This document shows positions 36,087 through 44,027 of a stretch of DNA of 64,000 nucleotides, one piece after another (the stretch's first letter is position 1; each line of letters starts with the position of its first letter). Source of the DNA: Sphingomonas canadensis (GTDB lineage: Bacteria > Pseudomonadota > Alphaproteobacteria > Sphingomonadales > Sphingomonadaceae); contig NZ_JAPDRA010000004.1 in NCBI RefSeq assembly GCF_026013525.1, positions 102,412-166,411 of the forward strand. Direction: 5' to 3'. Under the pieces are notes generated by a model. The model searched no databases. It saw nothing but the letters and a program-made list of their open reading frames with translations, and was not told the DNA's origin. The translations under genes were made by a program, and so were the position numbers.

Positions 36087-36208
36087 GCTTACCTCCTTGG
36101 CCCCGTGACAGCGGGAGTCGCCGCGCCCTGTAGCGGCTGCATCCCGGCGATGCCAGCGGGAGGGGGGCACGCGCGTGCCACCCGGGTAAGCTTACGATAC
36201 TCTTGGCG

Positions 36209-36242
36209 ATCGCGGCGGGGGGCGAGGGCCACCCGCCGCGAT
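36209..36242 (-). terminator. Hairpin terminator after the 37474-36247 operon
   Basis: ATCGCGGCGGG (36209-36219) and CCCGCCGCGAT (36232-36242) form a perfect 11-bp stem with a 12-nt loop, 4 nt beyond the stop codon. No T-run follows, so termination strength is uncertain. A separate palindrome GTAAGCTTAC lies at 36186-36195. Confidence 0.5.
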
Positions 36243-36246
36243 TGCG

Positions 36247-36795
36247 TCAGGGCTGCGGGTTTTCCGGCGCGGGAGCCTCAGCGACCGGGGCGGGGCCAGC
36301 AAGCGCGGCCGCCACCTGCTCCGGACGGAGCGCGCCTTCGCCCGGCCCCATGTCGTCGACATCGACCATCTTGAGGTTCTTGGTGCCGCGGAACTCGACC
36401 TCGGTCGCCGGGCGGATGTCGGGACGGCCGACCATGATACCCATCTTGATCTTGCACGAAGCATATTGGGTTTCGTCGGCCTCGACCTCAAGCGCGAGCA
36501 CGTCCTTGGCCTCGCTCTTCACGCTGAATTCGTGCCGGCCGGGTTCGGCCACCATGATGAAATACTTGCCCGCGCCGAGCGAGCTGACCTTCTGGCCCTT
36601 TTCGTTCACCGAACAGCCGACGGCAAAGCCCATGCCCCCGGGGCGGAAGAAGACGATCTGCCCCTTGCCCGGCGGCGGCGCGGGAATCGCGATCGGCTCG
36701 CTCTTGGCCTTCTCCTTGGCCTGGGCGGCAGCGAACTGCGGCGCCGCGAGGGTGGCGAGCGTGATGACGGCAATCGCCGGCTTACGGAACTTCAT
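36247..36795 (-). CDS. Exported DUF2846-like protein
   Basis: A 182-residue secreted protein with a signal peptide (about 1-24, ending AAAQ). The domain contains GKGQIVFFRPGGMGFAVGCS and AGKYFIMVAEPGRHEFSV, which resemble DUF2846-type beta-rich proteins that display a surface loop; the family has no known function. A Pro/Ala-rich tail follows. The start overlaps the upstream gene by 14 nt, with AGGA 6 nt before the ATG at 36795; the next ATG upstream (36801) is possible. Confidence 0.7.
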   Translation of the reverse strand: MKFRKPAIAVITLATLAAPQFAAAQAKEKAKSEPIAIPAPPPGKGQIVFFRPGGMGFAVGCSVNEKGQKVSSLGAGKYFIMVAEPGRHEFSVKSEAKDVLALEVEADETQYASCKIKMGIMVGRPDIRPATEVEFRGTKNLKMVDVDDMGPGEGALRPEQVAAALAGPAPVAEAPAPENPQP

Positions 36796-37474
36796 TGGCA
36801 TTTCCTTCCACTGAGGATGTGTTTTCAGGCGCGTTGCCCGCGGCCGGGACCGGAGGCGCCACTGCGACGGGAGTAGGAAGCGGCAGTACGAATGCCTCGG
36901 CGGTTTTGGCCTCGGCCACGCGGCCTGCGGGAACCGTGACTTCACCGCCCTTGATAAGGAAGCCAATCAGCGCGACCGGCAACGGGCTTGCGGCACTCGC
37001 AAGGTTCATCGCGTTGACCGTATTGATCCGAGACTCTCCGACCTCGGTCAGCCGAAGACTGCGGAGGCGGAGCCGGCGCGCACCGATGTCGAGGTAGCGC
37101 GCGGCAAGCACCAGTTCGCCTGCGCCGCCGCCGCCGCCGTTCTTCTTGGCATGGACAACCTCGCCCATGCCGGTCACACCGGCAGGGATAATCTCTCTGC
37201 CGCCGACAAGGATCGGCTCAGCCAGGCGGATCGGAAAGGTATCGCCGGATTTGCTGACCTTGCTGCCCAGCGGCGCCAGTATCTCCAATCTCACCAGAGT
37301 GAGCGCGGGGATGGTGACGCAGCCCTCGCACGTCGCGTCCGCAGGCGCCTGCCGCACTGGCTCGCCAGCCGTAGGCGGTTGCGCCTCCTGGACCGCGGCA
37401 CGCAGCTCCCCGGCAAGCGGCCCCGCGCACAGCCCGGCTATCGCCGCGCACCCAATAAATATTTGCAGAAACAA
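36782..37474 (-). CDS. Exported protein of unknown function
   Basis: A 230-residue secreted protein. The TTG at 37474 gives a hydrophobic signal peptide ending near LRAA, with GGGGGA about 7 nt upstream. The mature part has one CEGC pair, a beta-rich region (GDTFPIRLAEPILVGGREIIPAG), a poly-Gly run and a Pro/Val-rich tail. Retention of ILAPLGSKVSKSGDTFPIRL-type sequence suggests a structural envelope domain, but I cannot name it. It is the first gene of a two-gene unit with 36247. Confidence 0.7.
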   Translation of the reverse strand: MFLQIFIGCAAIAGLCAGPLAGELRAAVQEAQPPTAGEPVRQAPADATCEGCVTIPALTLVRLEILAPLGSKVSKSGDTFPIRLAEPILVGGREIIPAGVTGMGEVVHAKKNGGGGGAGELVLAARYLDIGARRLRLRSLRLTEVGESRINTVNAMNLASAASPLPVALIGFLIKGGEVTVPAGRVAEAKTAEAFVLPLPTPVAVAPPVPAAGNAPENTSSVEGNANEVP

Positions 37475-37548
37475 GAACAGTCCCCCCGAACTACCGTCGG
37501 CTTAGTTCGACCCGCAGGTTTCCGCAAATAGATTCGAAGCGGTCACTA

Positions 37549-37565
37549 TTGCGCCACTAGCGCAA
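37549..37565. promoter_or_regulatory. Palindrome upstream of the exported protein operon
   Basis: TTGCGC and GCGCAA flank CACTA in the 145-bp gap between the exported protein gene starting at 37474 and the sspB gene ending at 37620. It lies 75-90 bp upstream of that start and could be an operator. Confidence 0.35.
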
Positions 37566-37619
37566 CGAAATGCGCCAGGATCATTACTTCAGCCAACGGC
37601 ATCGCCGCGCGGCCCGCGT

Positions 37620-38105
37620 CTACTTCTTGCGCTTGAAATCCACCGAGACGACGTTGGACCCGTCCTCCACCGGAGCGGCGGCGGGAGGGGCGTCGTTTTC
37701 CGCCTCGTCATGCGGGCCGGGGCCGTCGGGGCCTTCCTGCGCCTGGAAGCGCAGCTCGAAATTCACCGCCGGATCGTGGAAGCCCGTGATCGCCGAGAAG
37801 GGGATCGTCAGCGTGGCGGGCACCTGGTTGAAGCTGAGGCCGACCGAGAACTTCTCGCCGTCCACCTTCAGGTCCCAGAAACGGTGCTGGAGCACGATCG
37901 TCATCTCGTCCGGGAAACGCTCGATCAGCCGCTGGGGAATATCGACCCCGGCGCCATGCGTCTTGAACGTGATGTAGAAATGATGCGAGCCGGGCAGCCC
38001 GCCCGTCTGCGCGACCGATCCCAGCACGCGGCCGACCACGGCACGGAGCGCCTCCTGGACGATCTCGTCATAGGGAATCATGCTGTCTGGCACGGTGCCG
38101 TTCAT
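37620..38105 (-). CDS. sspB: SspB-type ClpXP adaptor
   Basis: A 161-residue protein matching the alphaproteobacterial SspB family, which tethers ssrA-tagged or specific substrates to ClpXP. It has MIPYDEIVQEALRAVVGRVL at the N-terminus, then HFYITFKTHGAGVDIP and the substrate-groove region FSVGLSFNQVPATLTIPFSAI. An acidic and Pro-rich linker leads to the short C-terminal basic tail VVSVDFKRKK, which would bind ClpX. It is divergent from hisB. Confidence 0.92.
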   Translation of the reverse strand: MNGTVPDSMIPYDEIVQEALRAVVGRVLGSVAQTGGLPGSHHFYITFKTHGAGVDIPQRLIERFPDEMTIVLQHRFWDLKVDGEKFSVGLSFNQVPATLTIPFSAITGFHDPAVNFELRFQAQEGPDGPGPHDEAENDAPPAAAPVEDGSNVVSVDFKRKK

Positions 38106-38227
38106 GGCCCCTTGGGTAGCGGATGGCGCTTGCGGGTCAACAAGATTGCGCAGCGCGGGCGATCGGGGCGCATAACATTGCGCGCTCGCGATTGCGCCCG
38201 CCCGCACAGGCGCTATGTGCGCCATCC

Positions 38228-38815
38228 ATGCGCACCGCCACGATCAGCCGCAAGACGAGCGAGACCGCGATAGACGTTACCGTCAACCTGGACGGCACCG
38301 GCGCCTACAGCGTCTCCACCGGCATCGGCTTTTTCGACCATATGCTCGAACAGCTCAGCCGCCACTCGCTGATCGACATGGACATCCGCACGATCGGCGA
38401 TCTGCACATCGACCAGCATCATACGGTGGAGGACACCGGCCTTGCGATCGGCGAGGCGATCCTGCGCGCGCTGGGCGACAAGAAGGGCATCCGCCGCTAT
38501 GCCGACGCGCTTTCGCCGATGGACGAGACGCTGACGCGCGTCGCGATCGACATCTCCGGCCGGCCCTATTGCGTGTTCAACACCGCCTTCACCCAGAAGC
38601 GGCTGGGCGAGATGGACACCGAGATGTTCGAGCATTGGTTCCAGAGCTTCGCCCAGGCGGCGGGCATCACGCTGCACGTCGAGACGCTGTACGGCACCAA
38701 CAACCACCATGTCGCCGAAAGCTGCTTCAAGGGCCTGGCCCGCGCGCTGCGCGAGGCGGTGGAGATCGATCCGCGCAAGGCGGGCATGGTGCCGAGCACC
38801 AAGGGAGTGCTGTGA
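38228..38815 (+). CDS. hisB: Imidazoleglycerol-phosphate dehydratase
   Basis: A 195-residue manganese enzyme, step 6 of histidine synthesis. Metal-binding His clusters are [23 protein letters not shown], and [17 protein letters not shown] near the C-terminus. It is the dehydratase alone, without the phosphatase domain fused in enterobacterial HisB. It starts a tightly overlapped run of seven genes. Histidine operons are often attenuator-controlled, but I see no leader peptide with a His run. Confidence 0.97.
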   Translation: MRTATISRKTSETAIDVTVNLDGTGAYSVSTGIGFFDHMLEQLSRHSLIDMDIRTIGDLHIDQHHTVEDTGLAIGEAILRALGDKKGIRRYADALSPMDETLTRVAIDISGRPYCVFNTAFTQKRLGEMDTEMFEHWFQSFAQAAGITLHVETLYGTNNHHVAESCFKGLARALREAVEIDPRKAGMVPSTKGVL

Positions 38816-39099
38816 TGATCGTCGCGACCGTGCGTTACCTGGCCGCCCCCGAAGCCGTCGCCGCGCTGCGCGAGCCGCATGTCGAATGGCTTAAGGACGC
38901 GATCGCCGAGGGCCGCGTGCTCGCCGCCGGGCGCCAGGTGCCCCCGGTGGGCGGCATGATCCTGGCGCGCGGCACGATCGACGCGGTGCGCGCCTGGTCC
39001 GCAACCGATCCGTTCGTCACCGGCGGCGTGGCCGAATATCTGCTGACCGAAGTGGCCGTGACGCTGGTGGCGCCGGGGCTGGAGACGCTGGCGCCATGA
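38815..39099 (+). CDS. YciI-like protein within the histidine cluster
   Basis: A 94-residue YciI/DGPF-type ferredoxin-fold protein. The core is VRYLAAPEAVAALREPHVEWLKD, GRVLAAGRQVPPVGGM and ATDPFVTGGVAEYL, with the conserved His and Asp that define the family. Its role is unknown; a detoxifying or hydrolase-like function is possible. It overlaps hisB (TGATG) and hisH by 4 nt, so it is made in step with them. Confidence 0.85.
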   Translation: MIVATVRYLAAPEAVAALREPHVEWLKDAIAEGRVLAAGRQVPPVGGMILARGTIDAVRAWSATDPFVTGGVAEYLLTEVAVTLVAPGLETLAP

Positions 39100-39698
39100 G
39101 CGTCGCGCTGATCGATTACGGCGCGGGCAATCTCCATTCGGTCCACAATGCGCTGAAGGCGGCGGGCGCGCGCGACGTGGCCGTCACCGCCGATCCCGAT
39201 GCCGTGCTGGCCGCGGAGCGCGTCGTGCTGCCCGGGGTCGGCGCGTTCGGCGCCTGCGCGGGCGGGCTGCGCGCGATCCCGGGCATGGTGGAGGCGATCG
39301 AGCAGCGCGTGCTGCGCGGCGGCGCGCCCTTCCTGGGCGTGTGCGTGGGCATGCAGTTGCTGGCGGAACATGGCGAGGAGCTGGGCACCCATGCCGGGCT
39401 CGGCTGGTTTTCGGGCGCGGTGCGCGCGATCGCGCCGCGGCCCGGCATCCGCGTGCCGCACATGGGCTGGAACGACGTCACCCCCACCCTGCCCCACCCG
39501 CTGATCGTGCCGGGCGAGGCCTATTTCCTCCACGGCTTCGCCTATGAGGGCGAGGGCGTGGTGGCGATCACCGGCCACGGCGGCCCGGTGACCGCCGCGA
39601 TCGCGCGCGACAATATCGCGGGCGTCCAGTTCCATCCGGAAAAAAGCCAGCGCTATGGCATCGCGCTGCTCGAAAGGTTCCTGTCATGGCGTCCGTAG
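39096..39698 (+). CDS. hisH: Imidazole glycerol phosphate synthase, glutaminase subunit
   Basis: A 200-residue class I glutamine amidotransferase that delivers ammonia to HisF. The catalytic Cys is in GVCVGMQLLA (Cys 83), and His and Glu are in QFHPEKSQ. The N-terminal ALIDYGAGNLHSV is typical. The end overlaps hisA by 13 nt. Confidence 0.97.
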   Translation: MSVALIDYGAGNLHSVHNALKAAGARDVAVTADPDAVLAAERVVLPGVGAFGACAGGLRAIPGMVEAIEQRVLRGGAPFLGVCVGMQLLAEHGEELGTHAGLGWFSGAVRAIAPRPGIRVPHMGWNDVTPTLPHPLIVPGEAYFLHGFAYEGEGVVAITGHGGPVTAAIARDNIAGVQFHPEKSQRYGIALLERFLSWRP

Positions 39699-40438
39699 GC
39701 CAGGTTTCGCGCCTGAAGATCTTTCCCGCGATCGACCTGAAGGCCGGGCAGGTCGTGCGCCTGGCCGAGGGCGATATGGCGCGCGCCACCGTCTATGGCG
39801 ACGATCCGGGTGCGCAGGCGGCCGCCTTTGCCGCGGCCGGCAGCGAATATCTGCATGTGGTGGACCTGGACGGCGCCTTTGCGGGCGAATCGGTGAACGG
39901 GCGTGCGGTGGCCGATATCCTGGCCCGGTTCCGCGGCAAGGTTCAGCTCGGCGGCGGCATCCGCACGCTCAAGTCGGTCGAGGGCTGGCTGGCGCTGGGC
40001 GTCGACCGCGCCGTGATCGGCACCGCCGCGCTGGAGAACCCCGATCTGGTGAAGGAAGCCGCCCGGCTGCACCCCGGCCGCATCGTGGTGGCGGTGGACG
40101 CGCGCGACGGCATGGTCGCGACGCGCGGCTGGGCCAATGTCACCGATGTGGCGGTCGCCGATCTCGCCCGCCGCTTCGAGGACGCGGGCGTGGCCGCCCT
40201 GCTCTTCACCGATGTCGGCCGCGACGGGCTGCTCAAGGGCTGCAACGTCAAGGCCACCGTGGCGCTGGCCAAGGCGGTGCGCATCCCCGTGATCGCCAGC
40301 GGCGGCGTGAGCAACCTGGGCGATATCGAGGCGCTGGCCGGCCATGTGAAGGACGGCGTCGAAGGCGTGATCACCGGCCGCGCGCTCTATGACGGCCGCC
40401 TCGACCTGGCCGAGGCGCTGAAGGTGGCGAAGGCGTGA
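39686..40438 (+). CDS. hisA: ProFAR isomerase
   Basis: A 250-residue beta/alpha barrel that isomerises ProFAR to PRFAR. The general base Asp is in [18 protein letters not shown] and the acid Asp in [12 protein letters not shown]. Phosphate sites are GGGIRT and SGGVSN. The start (ATG, 39686) lies inside the 3' end of hisH. The stop overlaps hisF by 4 nt. Confidence 0.97.
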   Translation: MASVGQVSRLKIFPAIDLKAGQVVRLAEGDMARATVYGDDPGAQAAAFAAAGSEYLHVVDLDGAFAGESVNGRAVADILARFRGKVQLGGGIRTLKSVEGWLALGVDRAVIGTAALENPDLVKEAARLHPGRIVVAVDARDGMVATRGWANVTDVAVADLARRFEDAGVAALLFTDVGRDGLLKGCNVKATVALAKAVRIPVIASGGVSNLGDIEALAGHVKDGVEGVITGRALYDGRLDLAEALKVAKA

Positions 40439-41193
40439 CCGTCCGGGCGCGCGTGATCCCCTGCCTCGACGTGGCCGAGGGCCGCGTCGTCAAGGGCGTC
40501 AACTTCGTCGAGCTGCGCGACGCGGGCGATCCCGTCGAGCAGGCGCGCGCCTATGACGCCGCCGGCGCCGACGAGCTCTGCTTCCTGGACATCACCGCCA
40601 GCCATGAGGCGCGCGGCACCATCCTGGACGTGGTGCGCCGCACCGCCGAGGTGTGCTTCATGCCGCTCACCGTCGGCGGCGGCGTGCGCAGCGTGGAGGA
40701 TGCGCGCGCGCTGCTGCTCGCCGGGGCGGACAAGGTGGCGGTGAACTCCGCCGCCGTCTCCCGGCCCGAGGTGGTGAGCGAGATCGCCGAGCGGATGGGC
40801 AGCCAGTGCGTCGTCGCTTCGATCGACGCGCGCCGGTCGGGCGATCACTGGGAGGTGTTCACCCACGGCGGCCGCCGCCCCACCGGAATCGACGCGGTGG
40901 AGCATGCGCTGCGGCTCGCGGCGCTGGGCGCGGGCGAGCTGCTCGTCACCTCGATGGACCGCGACGGAACGCGCGGCGGCTTCGATCTGGAGCTGACCCG
41001 CACCATCGCCGACCAGGTGGCCGTGCCCGTGATCGCCAGCGGCGGCGTGGGCAATCTCCAGCACCTGGTCGAGGGGATCGTGGAGGGCCATGCCTCCGCC
41101 GTGCTGGCCGCGTCGATCTTCCACTTCGGCGAGGCGAGCATCGCCGACGCGCATGCCGCCCTGGCGGCGGCGGGGATACCCGTGCGGCGCTGA
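40435..41193 (+). CDS. hisF: Imidazole glycerol phosphate synthase, cyclase subunit
   Basis: A 252-residue barrel protein, partner of HisH. The catalytic aspartates are in [17 protein letters not shown] and [10 protein letters not shown]. Phosphate-binding loops are TVGGGVRS and ASGGVGN. It starts with GTG at 40435 in a GTGA overlap with hisA. hisI, hisG and hisD are not in the window. Confidence 0.97.
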   Translation: MTVRARVIPCLDVAEGRVVKGVNFVELRDAGDPVEQARAYDAAGADELCFLDITASHEARGTILDVVRRTAEVCFMPLTVGGGVRSVEDARALLLAGADKVAVNSAAVSRPEVVSEIAERMGSQCVVASIDARRSGDHWEVFTHGGRRPTGIDAVEHALRLAALGAGELLVTSMDRDGTRGGFDLELTRTIADQVAVPVIASGGVGNLQHLVEGIVEGHASAVLAASIFHFGEASIADAHAALAAAGIPVRR

Positions 41194-41237
41194 TCCGCCT
41201 TAACGCTTCCCCAATCCGCGCGCGCTAGACCCTCGCC

Positions 41238-41447
41238 ATGCGCCGGACCATCGCCCCCGCCCTTGCCCTGCTGGCCCTCGCCGCCATTGCCGCGCCCGCG
41301 CTGGCGGTGGCGCCGCATTCGGGCGCGATCGCCACCCGTTCGATGCCGGAGCTCTCCGATTTCCTGCTGTTCGCGGTCGCGGTGGCGGGCGTGTGGCTGG
41401 CCCGCCGGGCGCTGCGCGCGCGCTTCCGCCGCATTCCGAAGGATTGA
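41238..41447 (+). CDS. Small exported or membrane protein between hisF and hisE
   Basis: A 69-residue protein. An N-terminal hydrophobic leader (about 5-23, ending ALAV) is followed by a short Ser/Thr-rich stretch. A second hydrophobic segment (SDFLLFAVAVAGVWLA) then leads into an Arg-rich tail. The C-terminal pattern, a hydrophobic helix then a basic cluster, resembles sorting signals, but no PEP motif is visible. Function unknown. Its last codons fall inside a 14-bp direct repeat. Confidence 0.6.
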   Translation: MRRTIAPALALLALAAIAAPALAVAPHSGAIATRSMPELSDFLLFAVAVAGVWLARRALRARFRRIPKD

Positions 41448-41468
41448 CAGGCCCAAGGATTGACAGGC
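41439..41468 (+). repeat. 14-bp direct repeat before hisE
   Basis: AAGGATTGACAGGC occurs twice (41439-41452, 41455-41468) with two bases between. Each copy contains TTGACA, a -35-like hexamer, and the first contains the TGA stop of the small gene. It could be a slippage duplication or a doubled promoter element for hisE. Confidence 0.6.
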
Positions 41469-41494
41469 GCGCGCCGCTCCCGCAGCGCACCGTC

Positions 41495-41809
41495 ATGGAC
41501 CCGCTCGACGCCCTGGAAGCCGTGATCCGCGAGCGCCGCGGCGCGGACCCCTCCACCTCCTATGTCGCCAAGCTCAGCGCGCGCGGCCGCGCCAAGATCG
41601 CGCAGAAGCTGGGCGAGGAGGCGGTGGAAACCGTGATCGCCGCCATCGCCGACGACCGCGAGGAGCTGACCAAGGAGGCCGCCGACCTGGTGTTCCACCT
41701 GCTGGTCCTGCTCGCCGACGCCGGCCTCTCCCTCGCCGACGTCCGCGCCGAACTTGCCCGGCGCGAGGGCGTGTCCGGGATCGCGGAGAAGGCATCGCGC
41801 CCCGCCTGA
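41495..41809 (+). CDS. hisE: Phosphoribosyl-ATP pyrophosphohydrolase
   Basis: A 104-residue MazG-like enzyme, step 2 of histidine synthesis. Metal-binding acids are in QKLGEEAVETVIAAIADD and KEAADLVFHLLVLLAD. It is stand-alone, not fused to HisI. The ATG at 41495 fits the family N-terminus LEAVIRERRGADPSTSY. Confidence 0.96.
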   Translation: MDPLDALEAVIRERRGADPSTSYVAKLSARGRAKIAQKLGEEAVETVIAAIADDREELTKEAADLVFHLLVLLADAGLSLADVRAELARREGVSGIAEKASRPA

Positions 41810-41815
41810 ATCTCC

Positions 41816-41915
41816 CCTTCCGCTTGCGGGAGGGGTCTGGGGAGGGCATGGCGCGAACGCCCCGGCGGGAACCGTGGAGGACACCCCTCCCCAAACCCCT
41901 CCCGCAGGCGGGAGG
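41816..41915. repeat. Foldback element between hisE and the HIT gene
   Basis: Two 31-bp arms (41816-41846 and 41885-41915) are reverse complements at 28 of 31 positions. They surround a 38-bp centre, so the 100-bp unit can fold into one long hairpin. The right arm ends 5 bp before the ATG of the HIT gene, so in mRNA it could affect that gene's translation. It looks like a miniature mobile or REP-type repeat. Confidence 0.7.
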
Positions 41916-41920
41916 ATCGC

Positions 41921-42298
41921 ATGCCCATCGACGCCACCCAGCCCTATGACGACCAGAACATCTTCGCGAAGATCCTGCGCGGCGAGATTCCGTCGAAGAA
42001 GGTGCATGAGGACGATCACGCCCTCGCCTTCCACGACATCAATCCGCAGGCGCCGCACCATATCCTGGTGATCCCCAAGGGCCCCTATGTCTCGTGGGAC
42101 GATTTCAGCGCGCGGGCTTCGGAGGCGGAGATCGCTGGCTTCGTGCGCGCGGTGGGCAAGGTGGCGCGCGACCTGGGTTTCGTCGAGCCCGGATACCGGC
42201 TGCTCGCCAATGTGGGACTGAACGGCCACCAGGAGGTTCCGCACCTGCACATCCACCTTTTCGCGGGAAGGCCGCTGGGGCCGATGCTGGCGCGATAG
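41921..42298 (+). CDS. HIT family nucleotide hydrolase (HinT-like)
   Basis: A 125-residue histidine-triad protein, probably a purine phosphoramidase. The signature HLHIHLFAGRPLG contains the catalytic His triad, preceded by NGHQEVP. NIFAKILRGEIPSKKV and HILVIPKGPYVS are typical of HINT proteins. HIT genes often end alphaproteobacterial his clusters. The ribosome site is within or next to the foldback repeat arm. Confidence 0.93.
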   Translation: MPIDATQPYDDQNIFAKILRGEIPSKKVHEDDHALAFHDINPQAPHHILVIPKGPYVSWDDFSARASEAEIAGFVRAVGKVARDLGFVEPGYRLLANVGLNGHQEVPHLHIHLFAGRPLGPMLAR

Positions 42299-42367
42299 GG
42301 GATTGCGCCGCCCCCATTTGCGACTAGGCTCCGCGCCACTCTTCATCCGGCCATTGGGGGATCATTG

Positions 42368-43927
42368 ATGGCTTCGGCACCCAATAAAAGCATCATCGGG
42401 CGCATGTTCGCCCGCAAGACGATCGCGCAGGTGCAGCGCGAGACCGAGTCCAGCGAGCTGAAGCGCACGCTGGGCAAGTGGAACCTGCTGCTGCTCGGCG
42501 TCGGCTGCATCATCGGCGCGGGCATCTTCGTCCGCACCGGCAGCGCGGCGGCGCTGCACGCCGGCCCGGCGGTGCTGCTGTCGTTCGTCGTCGCGGGCAT
42601 CGTCTGCGCGTTCGCCGGCCTCTGCTATGCGGAGCTTTCGTCGACGCTGCCGGTTTCCGGATCGGCCTATACCTATGGCTACACCACGCTGGGCGAGTTC
42701 GTCGCCTGGGTGATGGGCGCGCTGCTGCTGCTCGAATATGGGCTGGCGGCCTCGGTCGTCGCGGTGGGCTGGGGCGGCTATGTCGTCAGCCTGCTGGCGG
42801 ACTTCGGCCTTCACATACCCGCACAGCTCACCGGCCCGGCCGGATACACGCTGATGAAGGACGGCGCGCCCGTGCTGGTCGACGGCCAGACGGTGACGAC
42901 GATCTTCAATCTGCCCGCCTTCCTGATCTGTCTCGCGCTCGCGGCGCTGCTGGTGCTCGGCGTCTCCGAATCGGCGAAGGTCAACAACGTGATCGTCGCG
43001 ATCAAGGTGAGCGTGCTGACCGCGTTCATCGTCGTCGGCGGCCTGATCGTGCTCTCCAACTTCTCCGAACTGGCTGCCAAGAACTGGGTGCCGTTCATTC
43101 CGGAGAACCAGGGCGACGGCAAGTTCGGCGTCGACGGCATCATGCGCGCGGCGTCGATCGTGTTCTTCGCCTATATCGGCTTCGAAGCGGTCTCCACCGC
43201 GGGCCAGGAGGCGCGCAACCCCGCCAAGGACATGCCGTTCGGCATCATCGGATCGCTGGTGGTCTGCACCGTGATCTACATGCTGGTCGCCGCGGTTATG
43301 ACGCTGCTGGTGCCCTATTCGTCGCTCAACGTGCCCGATCCGGTCGCGGTGGTGGTGGACAGCTTCGGCGAAAGCTGGAGCTGGCTGGCCAAGACGATCA
43401 AGGTCGGCGCGATCATCGGCCTCACCTCGGTCGTCCTGGTGCTGATGTATGCGCAGACCCGCATCTTCTACACCATGGCGCGCGACGGCCTGCTGCCCAA
43501 GGTGTTCAGCCACGTCCATCCGAAGTTCAAGACGCCCGCGCTCAACACCGTGCTGGTGGGCGTCATCACCGCGGTGGCGGCGGGCTTCTTCGACATCAAC
43601 GTGCTGGGCGACATGACCTCGGTCGGCACGCTGGCGGCCTTCGCGATCGTCTGCCTCTCGGTGATCTACCTGCGCCGCGCCGCGCCGGAGCTTCCGCGCG
43701 GGTTCAAGGTGCCCTTCTATCCGGTGCTGCCGGTGCTGGGCATCCTTTCGTGCGTGTACCTGATCACCACCGTGCCCTGGGACGTCCTCAAGTTCTTCCT
43801 GTGGTACATGCTGGGCGGCGTCGTGCTCTACTTCGCCTACGGCATCTGGAACTCGAACCTGCAGCATGGCGAGCCGCAGGACCCGGGACCGGAGATGCAC
43901 GAGTTCCCCGGGCCGGTGGAGGACTGA
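42368..43927 (+). CDS. APC family amino acid permease
   Basis: A 519-residue amino acid-polyamine-organocation transporter with about twelve to fourteen membrane helices. The N-terminal GVGCIIGAGIFVRTGSAA is the unwound helix 1 motif, and EARNPAKDMPFGIIGSL is typical of the cationic amino acid transporter branch. The substrate is not clear. A strong bidirectional terminator follows. It starts at the ATG at 42368; a TTG three bases upstream is in frame but redundant. Confidence 0.92.
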   Translation: MASAPNKSIIGRMFARKTIAQVQRETESSELKRTLGKWNLLLLGVGCIIGAGIFVRTGSAAALHAGPAVLLSFVVAGIVCAFAGLCYAELSSTLPVSGSAYTYGYTTLGEFVAWVMGALLLLEYGLAASVVAVGWGGYVVSLLADFGLHIPAQLTGPAGYTLMKDGAPVLVDGQTVTTIFNLPAFLICLALAALLVLGVSESAKVNNVIVAIKVSVLTAFIVVGGLIVLSNFSELAAKNWVPFIPENQGDGKFGVDGIMRAASIVFFAYIGFEAVSTAGQEARNPAKDMPFGIIGSLVVCTVIYMLVAAVMTLLVPYSSLNVPDPVAVVVDSFGESWSWLAKTIKVGAIIGLTSVVLVLMYAQTRIFYTMARDGLLPKVFSHVHPKFKTPALNTVLVGVITAVAAGFFDINVLGDMTSVGTLAAFAIVCLSVIYLRRAAPELPRGFKVPFYPVLPVLGILSCVYLITTVPWDVLKFFLWYMLGGVVLYFAYGIWNSNLQHGEPQDPGPEMHEFPGPVED

Positions 43928-43955
43928 TCCCTTCCCGCCCGCGGGCACCCAAAGC

Positions 43956-43987
43956 AAAGGGCCGGAGGATCGCTCCTCCGGCCCTTT
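43956..43987. terminator. Strong bidirectional intrinsic terminator
   Basis: A perfect 14-bp stem (AAAGGGCCGGAGGA and its complement) with a TCGC loop is flanked by T-rich sequence on both strands. It sits between the convergent permease and kinase genes and should stop transcription from both. Confidence 0.9.
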
Positions 43988-44027
43988 TCCTTTTCCGGCC
44001 CGGCTTCGGCGCCGGGGAGGGGAGGTC

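Noticed and set aside
42362..43957. Minus-strand frame opposite the APC permease
   Set aside because: No hydrophobic segments or domain. The permease motifs on the plus strand explain the region.
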